A stretch of DNA of 64,000 nt from Lactuca virosa. Lineage: Eukaryota; Streptophyta; Magnoliopsida; Asterales; Asteraceae. The stretch is taken from NCBI GenBank assembly GCA_928212115.1, contig CAKMRJ010002223.1, positions 300,880,446 to 300,944,445 of the forward strand, in the 5' to 3' direction. The notes below the pieces were generated by a model. The model searched no databases, was not told the DNA's origin, and was given only the letters and a program-made list of their open reading frames with translations. Both the position numbers and the translations under genes were made by a program. Position 1 is the first letter of the stretch; every line of letters begins with the position of its first letter. This document shows positions 35,034 to 47,871 of this stretch, piece after piece.

Positions 35034-37528
35034 TGTCACACCCCCAAACCGGAACAGCGGAAACGTTCGGGGGTGGATGACGTCACGCGTAGTATCACAA
35101 CAATTGTATCATAGCAATCATAGTAAACACAACCAAACATTGAATACATATATGATAAAAAGGTTTACATCTTTTTGAAACATAGTTTGTATACATCAAA
35201 AGTATAATCAAAAATAGAAAGATGTGACTCTATGCACTCCGTCTTCTCAAAACTCCAGGAGGTACCTCTCTACTGATTCCCTGATAATACAAGCAGTTTT
35301 GAAAGAGTATCAGCATAAAGCCGGTGAGTTCATAAGCGATGTTTTTGTAGAGAAAACTTGTCTTTGAACTTGTAAAATGTTTGTATGCTTTCCAAGAAAA
35401 TCCGATATTTTCTAACATATGTGTTTGATACTGTGTGTTGTAGTAGTGTTAAATGTATTACTTTGCATGTCTGTTTACCATCAGCTGTATTGTACAACGT
35501 TGTTTTGAATGAAAATCCCTTTGTATGAAAACCCTGGCTATCACCAGTAATGTATAGAAAGTTATGTTTGAAAACCCTGGTTAATACCAGTGATGTATAG
35601 TAGTTTCATTTCTTATAATAAAACTATGAGTTGAAATCTCTGGAATCCTCCAGTTATATTATGAGCTAGTTTTATTAATGAAAATAAAACTAAAGAAGAA
35701 TGAAATCCCGTAAACAATAAGGTTAGTTTATATTATTGTGAGTCGTATAACCATGCTTGATATGACCTAGTGACCTTTACAACGTTCTTCAAGTGTTGGT
35801 TAAATGACATTTGTCACCCCAGGCATGCCTGTCTAACTGTAGCTAGCAGAATAGATTTATTCACAAATCTCACGCTCTCCCTCCATGAGACTCTGGTTAT
35901 ACTATGATAGGATTTAATACAGTACACCAAAGGGTACAGTTTTGAAGTAGAGTCTCACAATTCTGTATTAACTTGTTTACATGTAGTTCTGTGGTGATCT
36001 ACTGTAGTGAAATCCATGTGTATACTGTATGAGATAATAATTATACTTAAATAATTATTAAGTGTTGTACTCTTGTAGTAGTGTATATCATAAACTAAAT
36101 CAGTCATAGTTTATATGTGTAGTAGTGAATAACTCTGAATTCGTAAAAACTGTATATTGAAAACCCCAAACTATACCTATTATAGTTTGCATGCATATAG
36201 TGTAGTTGATGTGAATATTGAGTCTGAAAAACTATGCAATTATGGTTGTAAGTTGAAAACGTCTCTTATGCTCAACATGGTACAAAAGGGATAAAATAGC
36301 TAACTGTTTTGTACAAATACGGAAAACGTTTGTCTGTATCAATTGCATAAGTTTTATACTTGTTAAAAGTCCTTTTGTATTAGTTCACAAATCATTTTTA
36401 TTTGGCTTGTATCCCCCCCCCCTGAAAACGTTTAAAAATCATAAAAGCGTAGGGGTATGAACTCACCTCGAGTGAGTGGTTTGTGTGAAAGATCAATGTG
36501 AGATGTTGAGTGTCAAGTGAAGCCTCGAACACAATTGGATCCTATTTAACATGTAATAACACATATATGATTCAAATTAGGGTATTTCACGACTAGACAT
36601 GATAGGAAACTACCCTAAGGACTTGGAAACACTTGAACTAAGTGCTAAAATCATATGAGATTGAGTGAGGAAGGTGTGCGGCCACACTAAGGGTGTGTAC
36701 GGCCATGGGTGTACGGCCCATGAGTGTACGGCCGTACACTCATGAAGAGGTGTGCTTTTGAGGCGTTTCTAAGGTCCTAACTAGCATCCAAGAAGTGTTC
36801 TAGGTCCCATGCTTAGTTGAAATGCAAGTTTGAGACCTAAAATGATCATCAAAGTGGGTTTACGGCCCTAAGAGGTGTGTGCGGCCGTACAAGGGGTGTG
36901 CGGCCGTACACCCTTCATGTTTATGCCAAATTTGTCGACTTTAAGGTGAATCAAGGCTAGGATCATGTCCAACTAGAAGATAGGGGCCAAACTCTCACTT
37001 TGGAGGGCCTTGAAGGTGTGTACGGCCAACCTTATGAAGGTGTGCAGCCGTACTCCTTCAAATGATGAAGAACATGATGAAACTTGAAGAGTCAAGGCTT
37101 AAATCAAGAGGTCTTTCAAGTATAACAAGATAAAGGATGGAATACTCACGTTTTTTAAGCCTTGGAGAGTTCACTGTTGAAGAAACTTGAGAGAAAAGGG
37201 AGTAGTGTGCAGCCAAGGGAAGAAAGGAATGAAGGAAGGGAGGTCTACTCATATATATAGGGGTGGGTGACCCACCACCTTGAGTGTGCGGCCATGAGGG
37301 GGTGTACGGCCGTACACCCATGTGTGCGGCCGTACAATCCTCCTGAAAGAGTGTATGGCCCGAAATGCTACTTTACGACTTGTTAACTCGCTCCTAACTT
37401 CAACCTTGGTTGTACTTAAGCTTAGAACACTTAAACGAACCCTTAAACAGTGCTAAATGATAACAGAAACGAGTTTAACATTGAATGAATTGAATAGTTA
37501 AACAAGATAGGAGTTCCGGGTTGTCACA
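35034..37528 (-). repeat. Gypsy C 5' LTR (2495 bp)
   Basis: On the minus strand it begins TGTGACAACCC and ends GGGGGTGTGACA. It carries GTGTACGGCCGTACAC-type palindromes (about 36700-36740, 36880-36910, 37300-37335), a TATA-like CTATATATATGAG (minus strand, about 37248-37260) and the CAGAGTCTC/GGAGGGAGAGCG block also present in the solo LTRs (about 35860-35905). I did not find the large hairpin in it. Confidence 0.85.
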
Positions 37529-37668
37529 ATGTTCACATAGACTTCTATTATGAATTGATTTCAAAACACTTTCGGAACATGATACACTCAATATTCTGGT
37601 ATTATATCATTCGATTTATAATATCGATATTTTGTCAACCTTTCATCTTTAAACTTTATGTCAGAAAG

Positions 37669-38853
37669 ATGTCACCTCGTAGAAATATCAGGCGTAATAA
37701 CAACACAACCATGAATCCACCGCCACCACCTCCACAGTATGATCCTGTTATGTTCCAGGCTGCGGTGACTGTCGCCGTAACAGCCGCCATGTCTCATATC
37801 CACGCAAGTGGTGCCAATGGAACTGGAAGTGGTGCTAACACGTCTAACTATGGAAATATCCACGGACTCCCTAGGGAGTGTACGTGTAAAGACTTCATGA
37901 ATTGCAAACCCAAATCCTTTAGTGGAATTGGAGGAGTCATTGCTTTAATGTGATGGTTCAAGAAAACAGAGTCAGCTTTCGAAATTTGCATGTGCCTAGA
38001 AGGGAGCAAAGTCAAATTTGCTGTCTGCACTTTCTCCGATAGAGCCCTGACATGGTGGAATGGCCATGTCAAGTCACTGACCCTTGCAGTGGCTAATTCG
38101 ATGGGATGGGAGAACTTAAAGACAATAATGATGAAAGAATACTACCCGAGAGGCGAAATACAAAAGCTAGAGGAAGAGCTTTGGGGTCTCACCATGACGG
38201 GCTCGGACATAGTGGCCTACACTAATAGATTTAGTGACCTAGCGGCACTATGCCCCGAAATGGTTACCCCGGAGAGTAAGAAGATAGAGAGGTACATCTA
38301 GGGATTATCTCCCCAGATTCAAGCAAGTGTTTTAGCCTCCAAATCAACTACTTTTGACAGCGCCAAACAATTGGCGCAGAGTCTCGTGGACCATGGGGTT
38401 CGCCAAGGAATAATGACCCCCGTTCCTGAGTCAACAAAAGAGAGCAACAATAATAGAAAGTCTGAGAGCAAGAAGAAAGTACGGTCAACACAAGAGGCCT
38501 CGAAAAGACAACAGATAGTTGTTGCTCGTGCTGCCACGACACCTACCCCTCCCGCACCCGTTAGTCGATATGCTGGAAACCTTCCGAAGTGCAACAAATG
38601 TAACTTTCATCATACCAAAGTTTGCCGGAAGATGCACTGCCAGAACTGCAACAGGACTGGGCACACTGCCCGTTTCTGTAGGGCACCAGCACAACCCCTT
38701 AACCAAGTCCCCGATATTGGAGTAAACTCGGCTTGTTACCAGTGCGGTGAAATTGGACACTTTAAGAGGGATTATCCAATAATTAAGAATGTTGGCGGGG
38801 ATGGAAGAATACTGATGATTACCGCAGGAGATGCTGTCTCGGAACCCCTGTGA
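37669..38853 (+). pseudogene. Gypsy B gag, two in-frame stops
   Basis: The start is the ATG at 37669 (MSPRRNIRRNNN, Pro run, QYDPVMFQAAVT), clearly related to element C gag on the opposite strand. The same frame is used throughout, with a TGA at 37951-37953 and a TAG at 38299-38301. The gag core (ALTWWNGHVKSLTL), zinc knuckles CQNCNRTGHTARFC and CYQCGEIGHFKRDY (last Cys lost) are visible. It ends at 38853, where protease would begin in element C. A hairpin copy lies 120 bp downstream instead. Confidence 0.85.
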
Positions 38854-38974
38854 ACAGTGGTACGTTTTCCCAATGATGATATAATAAAACTTAAGACTTT
38901 TTATAAATAATTATAAATAATTGAACAAAATACATCATTCATAAAAGAAACTAAGAACCCTTTGCAGATAAGTT

Positions 38975-39132
38975 GTGATGGTTTAGTGTATACATTAGGG
39001 TCATTTATAATTAAGATTTGTAGGACCTTATTTCATGTTCCTTGTTTGTTGTGGGATTTAGAGCAGAGTTACTCAGTCAACTGTCTTTCCAATCCTAATT
39101 ATACATGAATTGTATACACCAAGCGATTATGG
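38975..39132 (+). other. conserved large hairpin, copy 3 (after gypsy B gag)
   Basis: The loop TTCCTTGTTTGTTGTGGG is conserved. The inner left arm is shortened, leaving outer arms AATTAAGATTTGTAGG / CCAATCCTAATT and GTGTATACATTAGGG / TTGTATACACC. Confidence 0.5.
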
Positions 39133-39439
39133 AAAGATCTGTTAGGGATTATCTTATGAAAATTAATCAGTCTCAAATATCATAACACTCATACTGCTAG
39201 TACTCGCTTAATGCGGTACAGTTTGTTCGCAGTAATAATAACAATGATAAAATCGGAGGGCACTGAAAACACATACATAGAATAGTACGTAGTTCTTTTC
39301 GACTTAATAGTCATCACGATAAGAAGTTCCGATGTCGTCTTTAGAAATATATTGGTTTGGTCCTTACCTTACCAATTTCTTGTTACATAAAGACCCTTCG
39401 CTTTAATCAGCCGTCTAACGAAACCCTTTCAATCTATAA

Positions 39440-39680
39440 CAACAAAACTTGACACGAACCTTCGTATCATCTCTCGTTTCAAAACTCAGAAGTACCCATG
39501 CGAGGGGTACCACGTCTTTCTAGTTTACTCCGTAGACAAGGAACTTAAAGGGAGACACCGAGGATATTCTGAAAGTCTCCATTTCTTCCGGAGTATTTCC
39601 AATAGATCTCCTAGGAACACCACTTATACAGCAAGTCAAGTTCGAGCACAGAGGCTAAGGACAAATACGGTTAACCTATC
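39440..39680 (+). pseudogene. remnant of the gypsy B protease-RT linker
   Basis: A short frame-shifted stretch still reads like the linker before RT in related gypsy elements (KTQKYP, then VDKELKGRHRG). No RT motif follows. Weak match; called only because it lies between gag and the 3' LTR of the same element. Confidence 0.4.
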
Positions 39681-39683
39681 ACT

Positions 39684-39842
39684 GTTAAGTGTATACGCGA
39701 GAGTGGTATATAATTAAGATTCTATAGATCTAGGATGTGTGTTTCCGCTCTATCTCATGTTCCTTGTTTGGTTGTGGACCTGGGGCAGAGTCGCACATCC
39801 GACCATCTTACTAATCTTAATTATATACGACTTGTATACACA
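39684..39842 (+). other. conserved large hairpin, copy 4
   Basis: Arms are AATTAAGATT...GGATGTGTG with CGCACATCC...AATCTTAATT, and outer GTGTATAC with GTATACAC. The loop contains TTCCTTGTTTGGTTGTGG. Confidence 0.6.
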
Positions 39843-40794
39843 AGACAATGATGGATGAACCAAGTATGAGTCTTACCATGAACTTCAGGACAAAGCTGTC
39901 CAGAACTACGAGTGAACATCCTACCAGTTGGATAAACGTAGTCAAGTAAGCCAAATCCACACACTCTCTACCATTTAGAACAGAAGATCAGATAGAACCA
40001 AGGTACCCATCTGTTTCCCAAATTCATGAGTAACCACTCAGAATTCTGAATTTCGGGACGAAATTCCCTTTAACGGGTGGATAATGTAACACCCAGTTAT
40101 TTTCTTCTTGTAAATCAATCCAATTCAATCAAAAGTCAGGCTCGTTTCTATTATCTGTTTACTGTGTTTAAGGCCAGTTTGAGAGTCTCTAAGCCTAGTT
40201 TATGGTTGTGTCTAAAAACATAATTTATTTATTATGTTTTCTTATCGTTTAAATGTATTTTGAACTTGAAACTTGTTAAAACAGGGAAATTAACTTGTAA
40301 ACCATAATAGGCATAGTTTATGGTTTATAGAAACTATTTTGTATAGTTCAGGTTAAAACAACGAAATGAACTTATAAACTATAATAAGTATAGTTTATGA
40401 AACAAAAGGAAATCTTTTTACAAAAAGTACTTGTTAGTTATAAAAAGGGTTTTCACTGTATTACTTGTAAAGTCGTTAATCAAATTGTGAATCTCATCTC
40501 CGAGTACTTACCTAAGTACCAAGAGAAGTCCAGTCTTATGAACCAGAGTCTCTTAGAGGGAGAGCGTGAGTTTGTGTATAGATTTATACAGGATTGACAA
40601 TCCCGCACCCTGTTTAACCGACAGGTTAATGGGTGACAAACGTCATTTTTCAATATTGACAACCATTCAAGTCATATCACGGTATCCGTCATATTAGTAT
40701 GATTATAAGACCTCACAAAGAGAAAATAACGATATATTTACGTAGTAATATACTTTTACATCGACCGTCTCAAGGGATACTAACTATATGATAT

Positions 40795-40966
40795 CTCAGT
40801 ATATACAATAAGGTTAGATAAAATTGAAGTCCGATAGACAGTGGAATGTGCGACTTCCGCCTCATTTCCTGTTCCTTGTTTGGTTGTGGGCTTAGGGCAG
40901 ATTCACCCATTCAACTGTCTATTCGATCTCGGTATTATACAACTCGTGTGTACTAAGTGATCATAT
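40795..40966 (+). other. conserved large hairpin, copy 5 (gypsy B LTR)
   Basis: Arms GATAGACAGTGGAATG with CATTCAACTGTCTATTC; loop TTCCTTGTTTGGTTGTGG. Confidence 0.65.
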
Positions 40967-41301
40967 GAGGGTAGTATCGTCATGTCGCGTTTTCAGGGTA
41001 ATTACATGTTCAGATAGAGTCACTGATAAACAAAACTGGGTATCATTAAGCTAAGTATGGTAATTATACTTGTGCTTCTCAATCTTGGAGCGTTTAAGAC
41101 TACAAATCAGTTTTATAGAAAATATAGGATTTTCTATGGTTTACATCGTTATTTTGGAAGATAAACAGTTTTCGATAGAACCTTCCGAAATCAATGTTTC
41201 ACAATAGAGTTAGTAAAACTAGAAACTTATTTACAAAAGGTTTAATACTTCTTATTAAACTAGTATTACATAAAGGACATTTATGGTTAATTCTATAATT
41301 C

Positions 41302-41476
41302 CTTAGTTTATACATTCAAATTATATATAAATAATATTCGATAGGCAATGGAATGTGTGACTTCCGCCTCATTTCCTGTTCCTTGTTTGGTTGTGGACTT
41401 AGGGCAGATTCACACATTCAATTGTCCGTTCGATATTAGGTTATATATAGTTAGTATACACTAAGTGAGTATGGAA
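41302..41476 (+). other. conserved large hairpin, copy 6
   Basis: The best-preserved stem: AATATTCGATAGGCAATGG / AATTGTCCGTTCGATATT and GAATGTGTGA / TCACACATTC. Outer arms ATTATATATAA / TTATATATAGTTAG. Loop identical to copy 5. Confidence 0.7.
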
Positions 41477-41524
41477 AGAACTATTTTGGTTACCATTTTA
41501 CCAGAGATTCGTTAATGTGTATGT

Positions 41525-41700
41525 AATTACTTGATGAATACATTAGGATTATATATAATAAAGATCCGGTAGACAGTGGAATGTGTGACTTCCGCCTCAT
41601 TTCCTGTTTCTTGTTTGGTTGTGGGCTTAGGGCAGATTCACCCATTCAACTGTCTAATCGACCTGTATTATATATAATTAGTATTCACTGAATGATTACA
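41525..41700 (+). other. conserved large hairpin, copy 7
   Basis: Arms GGTAGACAGTGGAATG / CATTCAACTGTCTAATC, outer ATTATATATAATAAAG / GTATTATATATAATTAG. Loop TTCTTGTTTGGTTGTGG. Confidence 0.65.
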
Positions 41701-41787
41701 GAAGGATTAACTACATTCATTTTACTTATTAAGAAAATATAGGATTTTCTTAAGGAAACGTTTTCAAATTAAAGGATCATTAAACTT

Positions 41788-41960
41788 AATGTACTTAGTA
41801 AATACATCAGGGTTAGATACATGAAGATCCGACAGATAGTGGGATGTGTGGATTCCGACTCATTTCTTGTTCCTTGTTTGGTTGTGGGCTTAGGGCAGAA
41901 CCACACAATCGACTATCTGTTCGATCTAAATGTATATGACTTGTATTCACTAAGTATTCG
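41788..41960 (+). other. conserved large hairpin, copy 8
   Basis: Arms GACAGATAGTGGGATGTGTGG / CCACACAATCGACTATCTGT. Loop TTCCTTGTTTGGTTGTGG. Both arms differ from copy 5 at several sites while pairing is largely kept. Confidence 0.65.
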
Positions 41961-42368
41961 TAGAAGGAACAATCATGAGTCGTTTTTACTTATCATTTAT
42001 CAGCAGAAAATATAGGATTTTCTGGAGGAACTGGCAAACTTTTCAAAAGAATAAAGGATATACTTTCTATAACAAAAATACTTATGAACTCACCAACTTT
42101 AATGTTGACACTTTTTCAAACCGTTTGTATTCTCAGGGTCGTTAGTAGACAAGTACTCTCTTCCAGGTGTTGCGAATACGGAGCTTTACGTCTTATCTTT
42201 TGTTGTATTTCTTATACATTTCAAGTAATGTTTTGAACACAATGTAAATATTATATTATCAATACAATGGTGTTGTTACTTTGATTACTATGATGCATGT
42301 GTTGTGATACTTGACATGACGTCCTCCACACCCGAACGTTTCTGTCGTTCCGGTTTGGAGGTGTGACA

Positions 42369-42575
42369 CGAACCAAGTCAAAAAGAAACAACCATATATA
42401 GTTGTCCAGATTAAAAACTTAACTCGTTAAGACCATTAAGTCAAATAAAAAAAATACCAATTACTTTTTTAATTACATTGTGCCAATATGCATTCAATCA
42501 AATCGTAAGCTATAATACAAGTGTTGTATTTAGTTTGTGTCGAGTATAATGTATTAACAAGGTCAAATTGGTAAA
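42369..42575 (-). other. 3' flank/UTR of hydrolase copy 1 up to the gypsy B boundary
   Basis: This 207-bp stretch aligns with the 3' flank of copy 2 (about 55455-55634), including CTTGTTAATA, ACACAAACT and CAACTATATAT. Gypsy B begins where the match ends. No separate gene. Confidence 0.7.
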
Positions 42576-43521
42576 TTAGACGGATATAACGCCTTCTTCT
42601 AGAGGATAGTTAGCCATACCTGGAGACAGAAATCTCCTGCAAGCATGCAACATTGATGAGTGAAAGCCCTTTGTATTGTCCAGAAACACAAAGTGACCAG
42701 CCTACAAATCATATATTACATCAGCACATGTTAAACAAAATCAAATACATAAAAACAAAATAGATACTTCTATTGAAATATATAAAAACAAAAAGAACAA
42801 CCATTTGTGTCAATGCATAAGGAAAGAGACCTGTGGGACCCGAATGATTTCACACGAGACATTCATATTCTTCCGTGCTGCCTCCGCCCCCTTGTAATCC
42901 ATCCAATCCTGAAAACCGTATATAAAGGTCGTTGGCACTTTCCATTCAGAAGATCTGCAGCCAAACCATAAAAATAAATGTCATTTTTACCCTTGATGGG
43001 TGGTGGTGGGTGACCTAAACCAAACAAAGAAGAAGGGTAAATAGGTCATTTACTCATCATATTCAAACAGTAAAAGAAACAAATGTTTCTTTTTTCCCCC
43101 ATTAAGTCCTATATAGATAAAGTGGCTGAACGGGTAATGATATCTGTACGGATAAAGTGTTGCATTCAAAAAGTCTGTTTCTTTATTTTCTAGACCGAAT
43201 AAACCGCCTCAATGAAACCAAATGACCATTTTACCCTTAGGCTCATTAAGTATAAAAGAATCAACCCCTTAATAGTTACCCGAAAAAGATATCATTTATC
43301 CATTCATCACTTGATAGAATAAATGTAGTATGAACATAGGCTGTTTCTTTTTTGAACTATCTAAATAAGAGTCAACTACCATTTTACCCTTTTGTATGAA
43401 TACAAAAACCCTCCCTCCTTTCTAAGTACACATCAAGACCTTTTCGTATCGAGTAAAAAAGAAATCTATGTATGCATGTATGCATGCGATATGCATGCAT
43501 GCATGCACGCTGTATGTGTGA

Positions 43522-43574
<53 letters not shown>

Positions 43575-45659
43575 TGTATTAAGTCCATCAAGTCAAAAAG
43601 AAAGACGGACCCTTGTAATAGAGAACTCCGAGCAAAGGCCCCAAATGAAAAAATATGCTTCAAACAGAGCTCTCCACTGGCCTTTGCAGCCAAAGTATGG
43701 TACACATAATCTTCAATAAAAACATTAATAATTAAATATTAATACCCATTTATTCCAAAATATTAAAATGTCAATATGGTCAATTCGGTCAACTTTCAAT
43801 CACCTGTAAGTAATGCAGACTCTTGCTCAGCCAACCCTTCACCTTCACCAAATCTTGCACTTGTATATTTACGGACCAAATTTGGACCAAATGGCCCTAA
43901 ACCTCTGCAATAATTTAAAAAAAAATAAAAATAAATAAATTTGAAACATTATAAAAATAAAGATGATAATTAAATAAAGAAAACATATTTTACCTGACAA
44001 CCTTCATAGGAGTAAAATTAGACTCCCATAAATGATTCAAAATAGCTCCTGTCCATGTTTTTTGGAATTTTGCAAGTCTTTCGGATTTTTGTTCGATTTC
44101 TGATGTAACTCCCGCGGGTCCCACCAAAATCAGATGTTGTACGTGCTCCGGGTGCTTCAATATTTTCAATAATCAGTATAAAGGGTCATCTTATTTAATT
44201 ATTATTTTGTTTTTTATTGATATATATCAGTAAGAAAACTTACTTTGAGAGCATATTTGGATGCAATGTATCCTCCAAACGAGTGTCCAAGCAAAATAAA
44301 GTTGCTGAGGTTTTTGGCCTTACGCCATTCCTCAAAGGAATCGATAAACCAAGCTTCAGTTTCTGCACTAAAAAAAATCTCACAGTTAGTGATGTTTCTT
44401 TTTTACTTAATGACCATTTTACCCTTATTGTATAGAAAAGGGCTTAACAGAGAAAGAAGGGGAATGAGGTTTTCCCCATTAGCGCAAACTTTTAACAAGT
44501 TTATCCTCAACTATTTTTTCCTTCCATTTCCCCAAGTGTCATGTCATTTTTTCAAATACTTTTCAAACATCATTTATAGGTTTAGCTATTCATGGAAAAG
44601 AAAAGTAATAGGCTAGTAAAAACCTAACCTTCTGTACTTGTGCAAGTGAAATCAGGCCTGCTAGATGCACCCCAACTGCCATACAAGAAACAAAACTACA
44701 ATAAATAAGCTAGAAAATTGAAACTATCTAGAAGATAACGAATCACTACAATAATATGCAGAATTTGGTCAAAGATTATGTAAAAAACTGACCCTAGCTG
44801 ATCGATTGCAATCACCCTGAAGTGTTTGGCAAGAGTGTCGAAATTTTTAAAAAAGAAACCTTGAGAAGCTGCATATCCATGCACCATTACAAGAGTAGGA
44901 GAATCCTGTTTGCTGTCAAAAGTGATGGTGTTGATAAATCTTGATTCATTGCTAGCAGAACGAAACCACCTGACTTTAGATCCTGGTGGGCCAGATCCGA
45001 TATCAACCAGCTCTTGAGTATATGGTGTCCTGGTATTCAATCCAACACAAACAACAACATCTACATTACATATCTGTCACTACGATCAACTTTATGTAAA
45101 ATAAAATAACCAAAGAACTTTATGTAAAATAAAATAACCAAAGAACTTTATGTAAAATAAAATAACCAAAGGATGTCTGAGATTAGATAGACCTCAAGCT
45201 TCCATTGCTGGAGATATGTGAATATCTGCATACTTTTTTTTGCTTATAAACTGATCTCCCAGTTTACACTCTCCAGAAGATCTAATTTGATTAAGATATT
45301 ATTTACTAGAATTTAGGTATTCTAGCTATTCTAGGACGAGGGATGATCAGAAGTAGAGCATTCCAAATAATAAGAGAAATTTTACAATTTTGATGACTGA
45401 ATGATAACAATTGGCCAAGGAAGAGAGGGAATTACTTGACAAGAGATAGAAGGCGTTTTTCAGCGGAAATAATGTGATCAGTAGATGTGGGAATCCAACG
45501 AAGAGCAGAAGGCCATAGCGATTTCTTCGTCGTTGACGTTGAAGTTGCAGTGGCGGCTGTTGCTGTTGCGGTTGCCGGCGCAGATGAGTTCAATTCCTGC
45601 GCCATAGCCTTGGCCAGGGAACTCGACTCCGCACGTCGCAGACCAAGTCTATAGCTCAT
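42576..45659 (-). CDS. CGI-58/ABHD4-5-like alpha/beta hydrolase, copy 1
   Basis: Homologue of Arabidopsis At4g24160, a soluble protein reported to have lysophosphatidic acid acyltransferase and lipase activity in lipid homeostasis. Nine exons on the minus strand: 45436-45659, 44793-45029, 44629-44675, 44244-44362, 43994-44154, 43804-43904, 43611-43710, 42831-42954, 42576-42701. All introns are GT-AG and phases match, giving 412 residues. Visible are MVHGYAASQGF (oxyanion region), VIAIDQLGWG, the nucleophile elbow GHSFGGY (Ser nucleophile) and the HX4D motif HFVFLD near the C-terminus. The N-terminus is Ala/Thr-rich; the start may be 45659 or an in-frame ATG 18 codons on. Intron 1 holds three 28-bp repeats and intron 7 a (TA)n run. 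Transposons lie about 207 bp downstream and 265 bp upstream. Intact by reading. Confidence 0.92.
43525..43570 (+). repeat. (TA)n microsatellite in intron 7 of hydrolase copy 1
   Basis: An uninterrupted run of about 23 TA units, preceded by ATGCATGCATGCATGC. Absent from the same intron of copy 2. Confidence 0.95.
45088..45171 (+). repeat. 28-bp tandem repeat, three copies, in intron 1 of hydrolase copy 1
   Basis: The unit begins AACTTTATGTAAAATAAAAT. The three copies are identical. Copy 2 has no such array. Confidence 0.95.
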
Positions 45660-46130
45660 AAACTGGATTCTGTTAACTGCTTAGACCGATTGGTATCCAA
45701 AACAGGACTTGAAACGAAGATCGAAAACAGGCAATCTTTCGTCGGGATTGAAATACAAGTGAGGAAAATGGTCGCGTTTGCCGGCTTCCCACGTCAATGG
45801 CGGTTGAAGACCATCTGAATTTTGCCTTTAATGGAAAAGGAAGGCGAAACGAATTCGAACTTCTGCACTTTAGTAAAAATGAAGAGATATTTTTGGAAAC
45901 TATATCTTTTATTTATTATATTATGACAAAATTGCAAAAATGGTCCCTGTGGTGTGCATTTTTTTGGGTTTTAGTCCAAACCACGAATTTTTTGGATTGT
46001 TGGTCATTTTGAGCTAGTTTCGTTGCATTTTTGGTCCCTCAGAAAACTGAAATGACTAAAATGCCCTTCTGATACATTTTTTATGGTTTTTTCTATTTAA
46101 TTTAAAGTTTTATTAATAAAAATTATGGGG

Positions 46131-46135
<5 letters not shown>

Positions 46136-46201
<66 letters not shown>
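46136..46201 (+). repeat. (CT)n(AC)n microsatellite at the inner edge of the left Mutator-like TIR
   Basis: About 28 CT units followed by a short CA run. The mirror-image (GA)n at 52200-52224 lies in the right TIR. Confidence 0.95.
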
Positions 46202-47871
46202 TTTCTTGATCGCCAGCCAAAGCAACAATGGTTCTTCCTCCTTCAACCACTGCCCAACCACCCATTGCAGCTGCTTTGCTCCACTAGTGTGACAACCCGA
46301 AATAATTAGATCAAGCAATGTCTAAATTGTAACCCTATTACAATGAAAACCTTGAAGACCGAAAGAGCATAGGTGCTTGTACATGGAAGTATACACTTAG
46401 GAAATCACATACAAGGTAATCTCTTGAAAGTAAACAAGTTTATCAAGGCAAAAACTAGACAAATGGATTTGGTTAAGAATCACATGAGATGGATATAAGA
46501 ACTTGTGTTATGTTGCAACCTTGAATGCTTGAACTTTAAGGCCATCATTTTAAGCTTTCTAAGCACTAGAATCATATACACACTTATAAAAATCATCCAA
46601 AACGTAAACACACTTAAGGATACATTCTAAGACCATAAACCCTTTTCATTAGGCCATGTTTGGTCGTGAACCCCTTCATTTGGGCCATGAATGGACGTGA
46701 ACACCATCCTAGGAAGGATCCTAGGGCGTAAACACCCCTTAGTGGACCTTACTTGGGCGTAAACTACTTTAGGAATTAATCTTAGGGTGTAAACACCTTG
46801 GTGGACCACATTAGAGGCGTAAACTACCTTAGGGATGTGATGTTTGGGCGTAAACACCTTCCTAGGGAGCATCTTGGGCGTAAACACTTAGATATTTTAA
46901 GTGTTTACGGATTTATGAGTTGTCTTTTGCCATTTTCTCATGCAATCACAGATCCTTATGAATTATCCAACAGTTCCCCAAGTAAACTTCAAATCAGCTT
47001 CACTTCCCTTATTTAAACGAGAACCCATTTTGTGAATCCTCACCATTACCTCATTTTATTCTATGAATACTTCATACTTCCTCTAAAAATCCCTCCCTCA
47101 CTCCACTTAACAAATAAATTAAACTCCTCTCAAGAACAAGTTGGTCATTCCAAAAATCATTATCATCAAGGTGGTTCTTTGAATTTTGGTGAGCCATTTC
47201 GAAATCTCCTAGTATTCTTACATATTATTTGGTTAAATTCATCTTATTTACACACAAAGTTGTGTGTTAACCTTCTTAGGATAATTTAGGCTTCAAGGAG
47301 TTCATCAAGGACATTTTAGTGCTTAGGCTCAAGATCTCTTCTCTGCACTTCAAAAACCTCCACAAAATCAACTCAGGTGAGCTTCATACCCCCATATTTT
47401 CAAGCTTTTTTTCTATGTTTTAGGGGGGGGGGGAATACAAGTCAAACTTTGTTTATTCCACAAATAACTACTAGTTTATCCTCTGTATGTTAAGGATAAA
47501 TTATTATTTTGTACAGGTTAATGTATACTCTAGTTTGGTATAAATATTGTGATATGAATATATTTATATTAGCAAAAACTAACATGATCAAAGTTATAAA
47601 ATCATAATAAAAGTTAAGATCTGTAAACTATATGGGTTTTGGGAACTTTTATTAAAGGATGGTTTTATTTGCAAAAAAAGTACACTATAGTCAAACACAA
47701 AATCTAGGGAGTTTTTAACATCAACATACTATGCTTTGATTTCATATTTTTCATGTTGGAACACACCTTTATATTTATATAAAAGAATAAATAAATAATT
47801 TCAGACCAACAAGATAAACTATAATATCGGTATAGTTTGGAAGTCACCACCCACACTTTTCAAAGGCATGT

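Larger units (their letters stand above)
32859..37528 (-). mobile_element. Gypsy C: minus-strand gypsy element truncated after protease
   Basis: Read on the minus strand it has a 5' LTR (37528 to 35034), a primer site, a leader, gag from 34418 and protease to about 32870, where it stops without RT, integrase or a 3' LTR. The plus-strand sequence left of the break is leader of gypsy B. Its 5' end abuts ATGTT at 37529-37533, but no partner repeat is found at the broken end, so truncation or later deletion is inferred. Confidence 0.75.
32210..42368 (+). mobile_element. Gypsy B: internally deleted plus-strand gypsy element, host of the copia and of element C
   Basis: Visible parts are leader 32210 to about 32860 and 37529-37668, gag pseudogene 37669-38853, a pol remnant near 39440-39680, a polypurine-like end (about 40068-40084) and a 3' LTR 40085-42368. 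Its 5' LTR lies left of the window beyond the copia element. Leader identity rests on similarity to the leader of element C read in reverse (34600-34780). The base after the LTR end starts duplicated gene-flanking DNA, so the right end is firm. Most of pol is missing. Confidence 0.75.
40085..42368 (+). repeat. Gypsy B 3' LTR (2284 bp)
   Basis: It begins TGTAACACCCAG after TTTCGGGACGAAATTCCC...GGGTGGATAA and ends GGAGGTGTGACA. It contains four copies of the large hairpin, the CAGAGTCTC/GGAGGGAGAGCG block with a degenerate TGTATAGATTTATACA palindrome (about 40573-40589), and the terminal CGAACGTTTCTGTCGTTCCGG shared with the solo LTRs. Confidence 0.85.

Noticed and set aside
43392..43709. ORFs spanning the (TA)n run in intron 7 of hydrolase copy 1
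   Set aside because: Chance reading of a microsatellite; the minus-strand exon 7 explains the conserved part.
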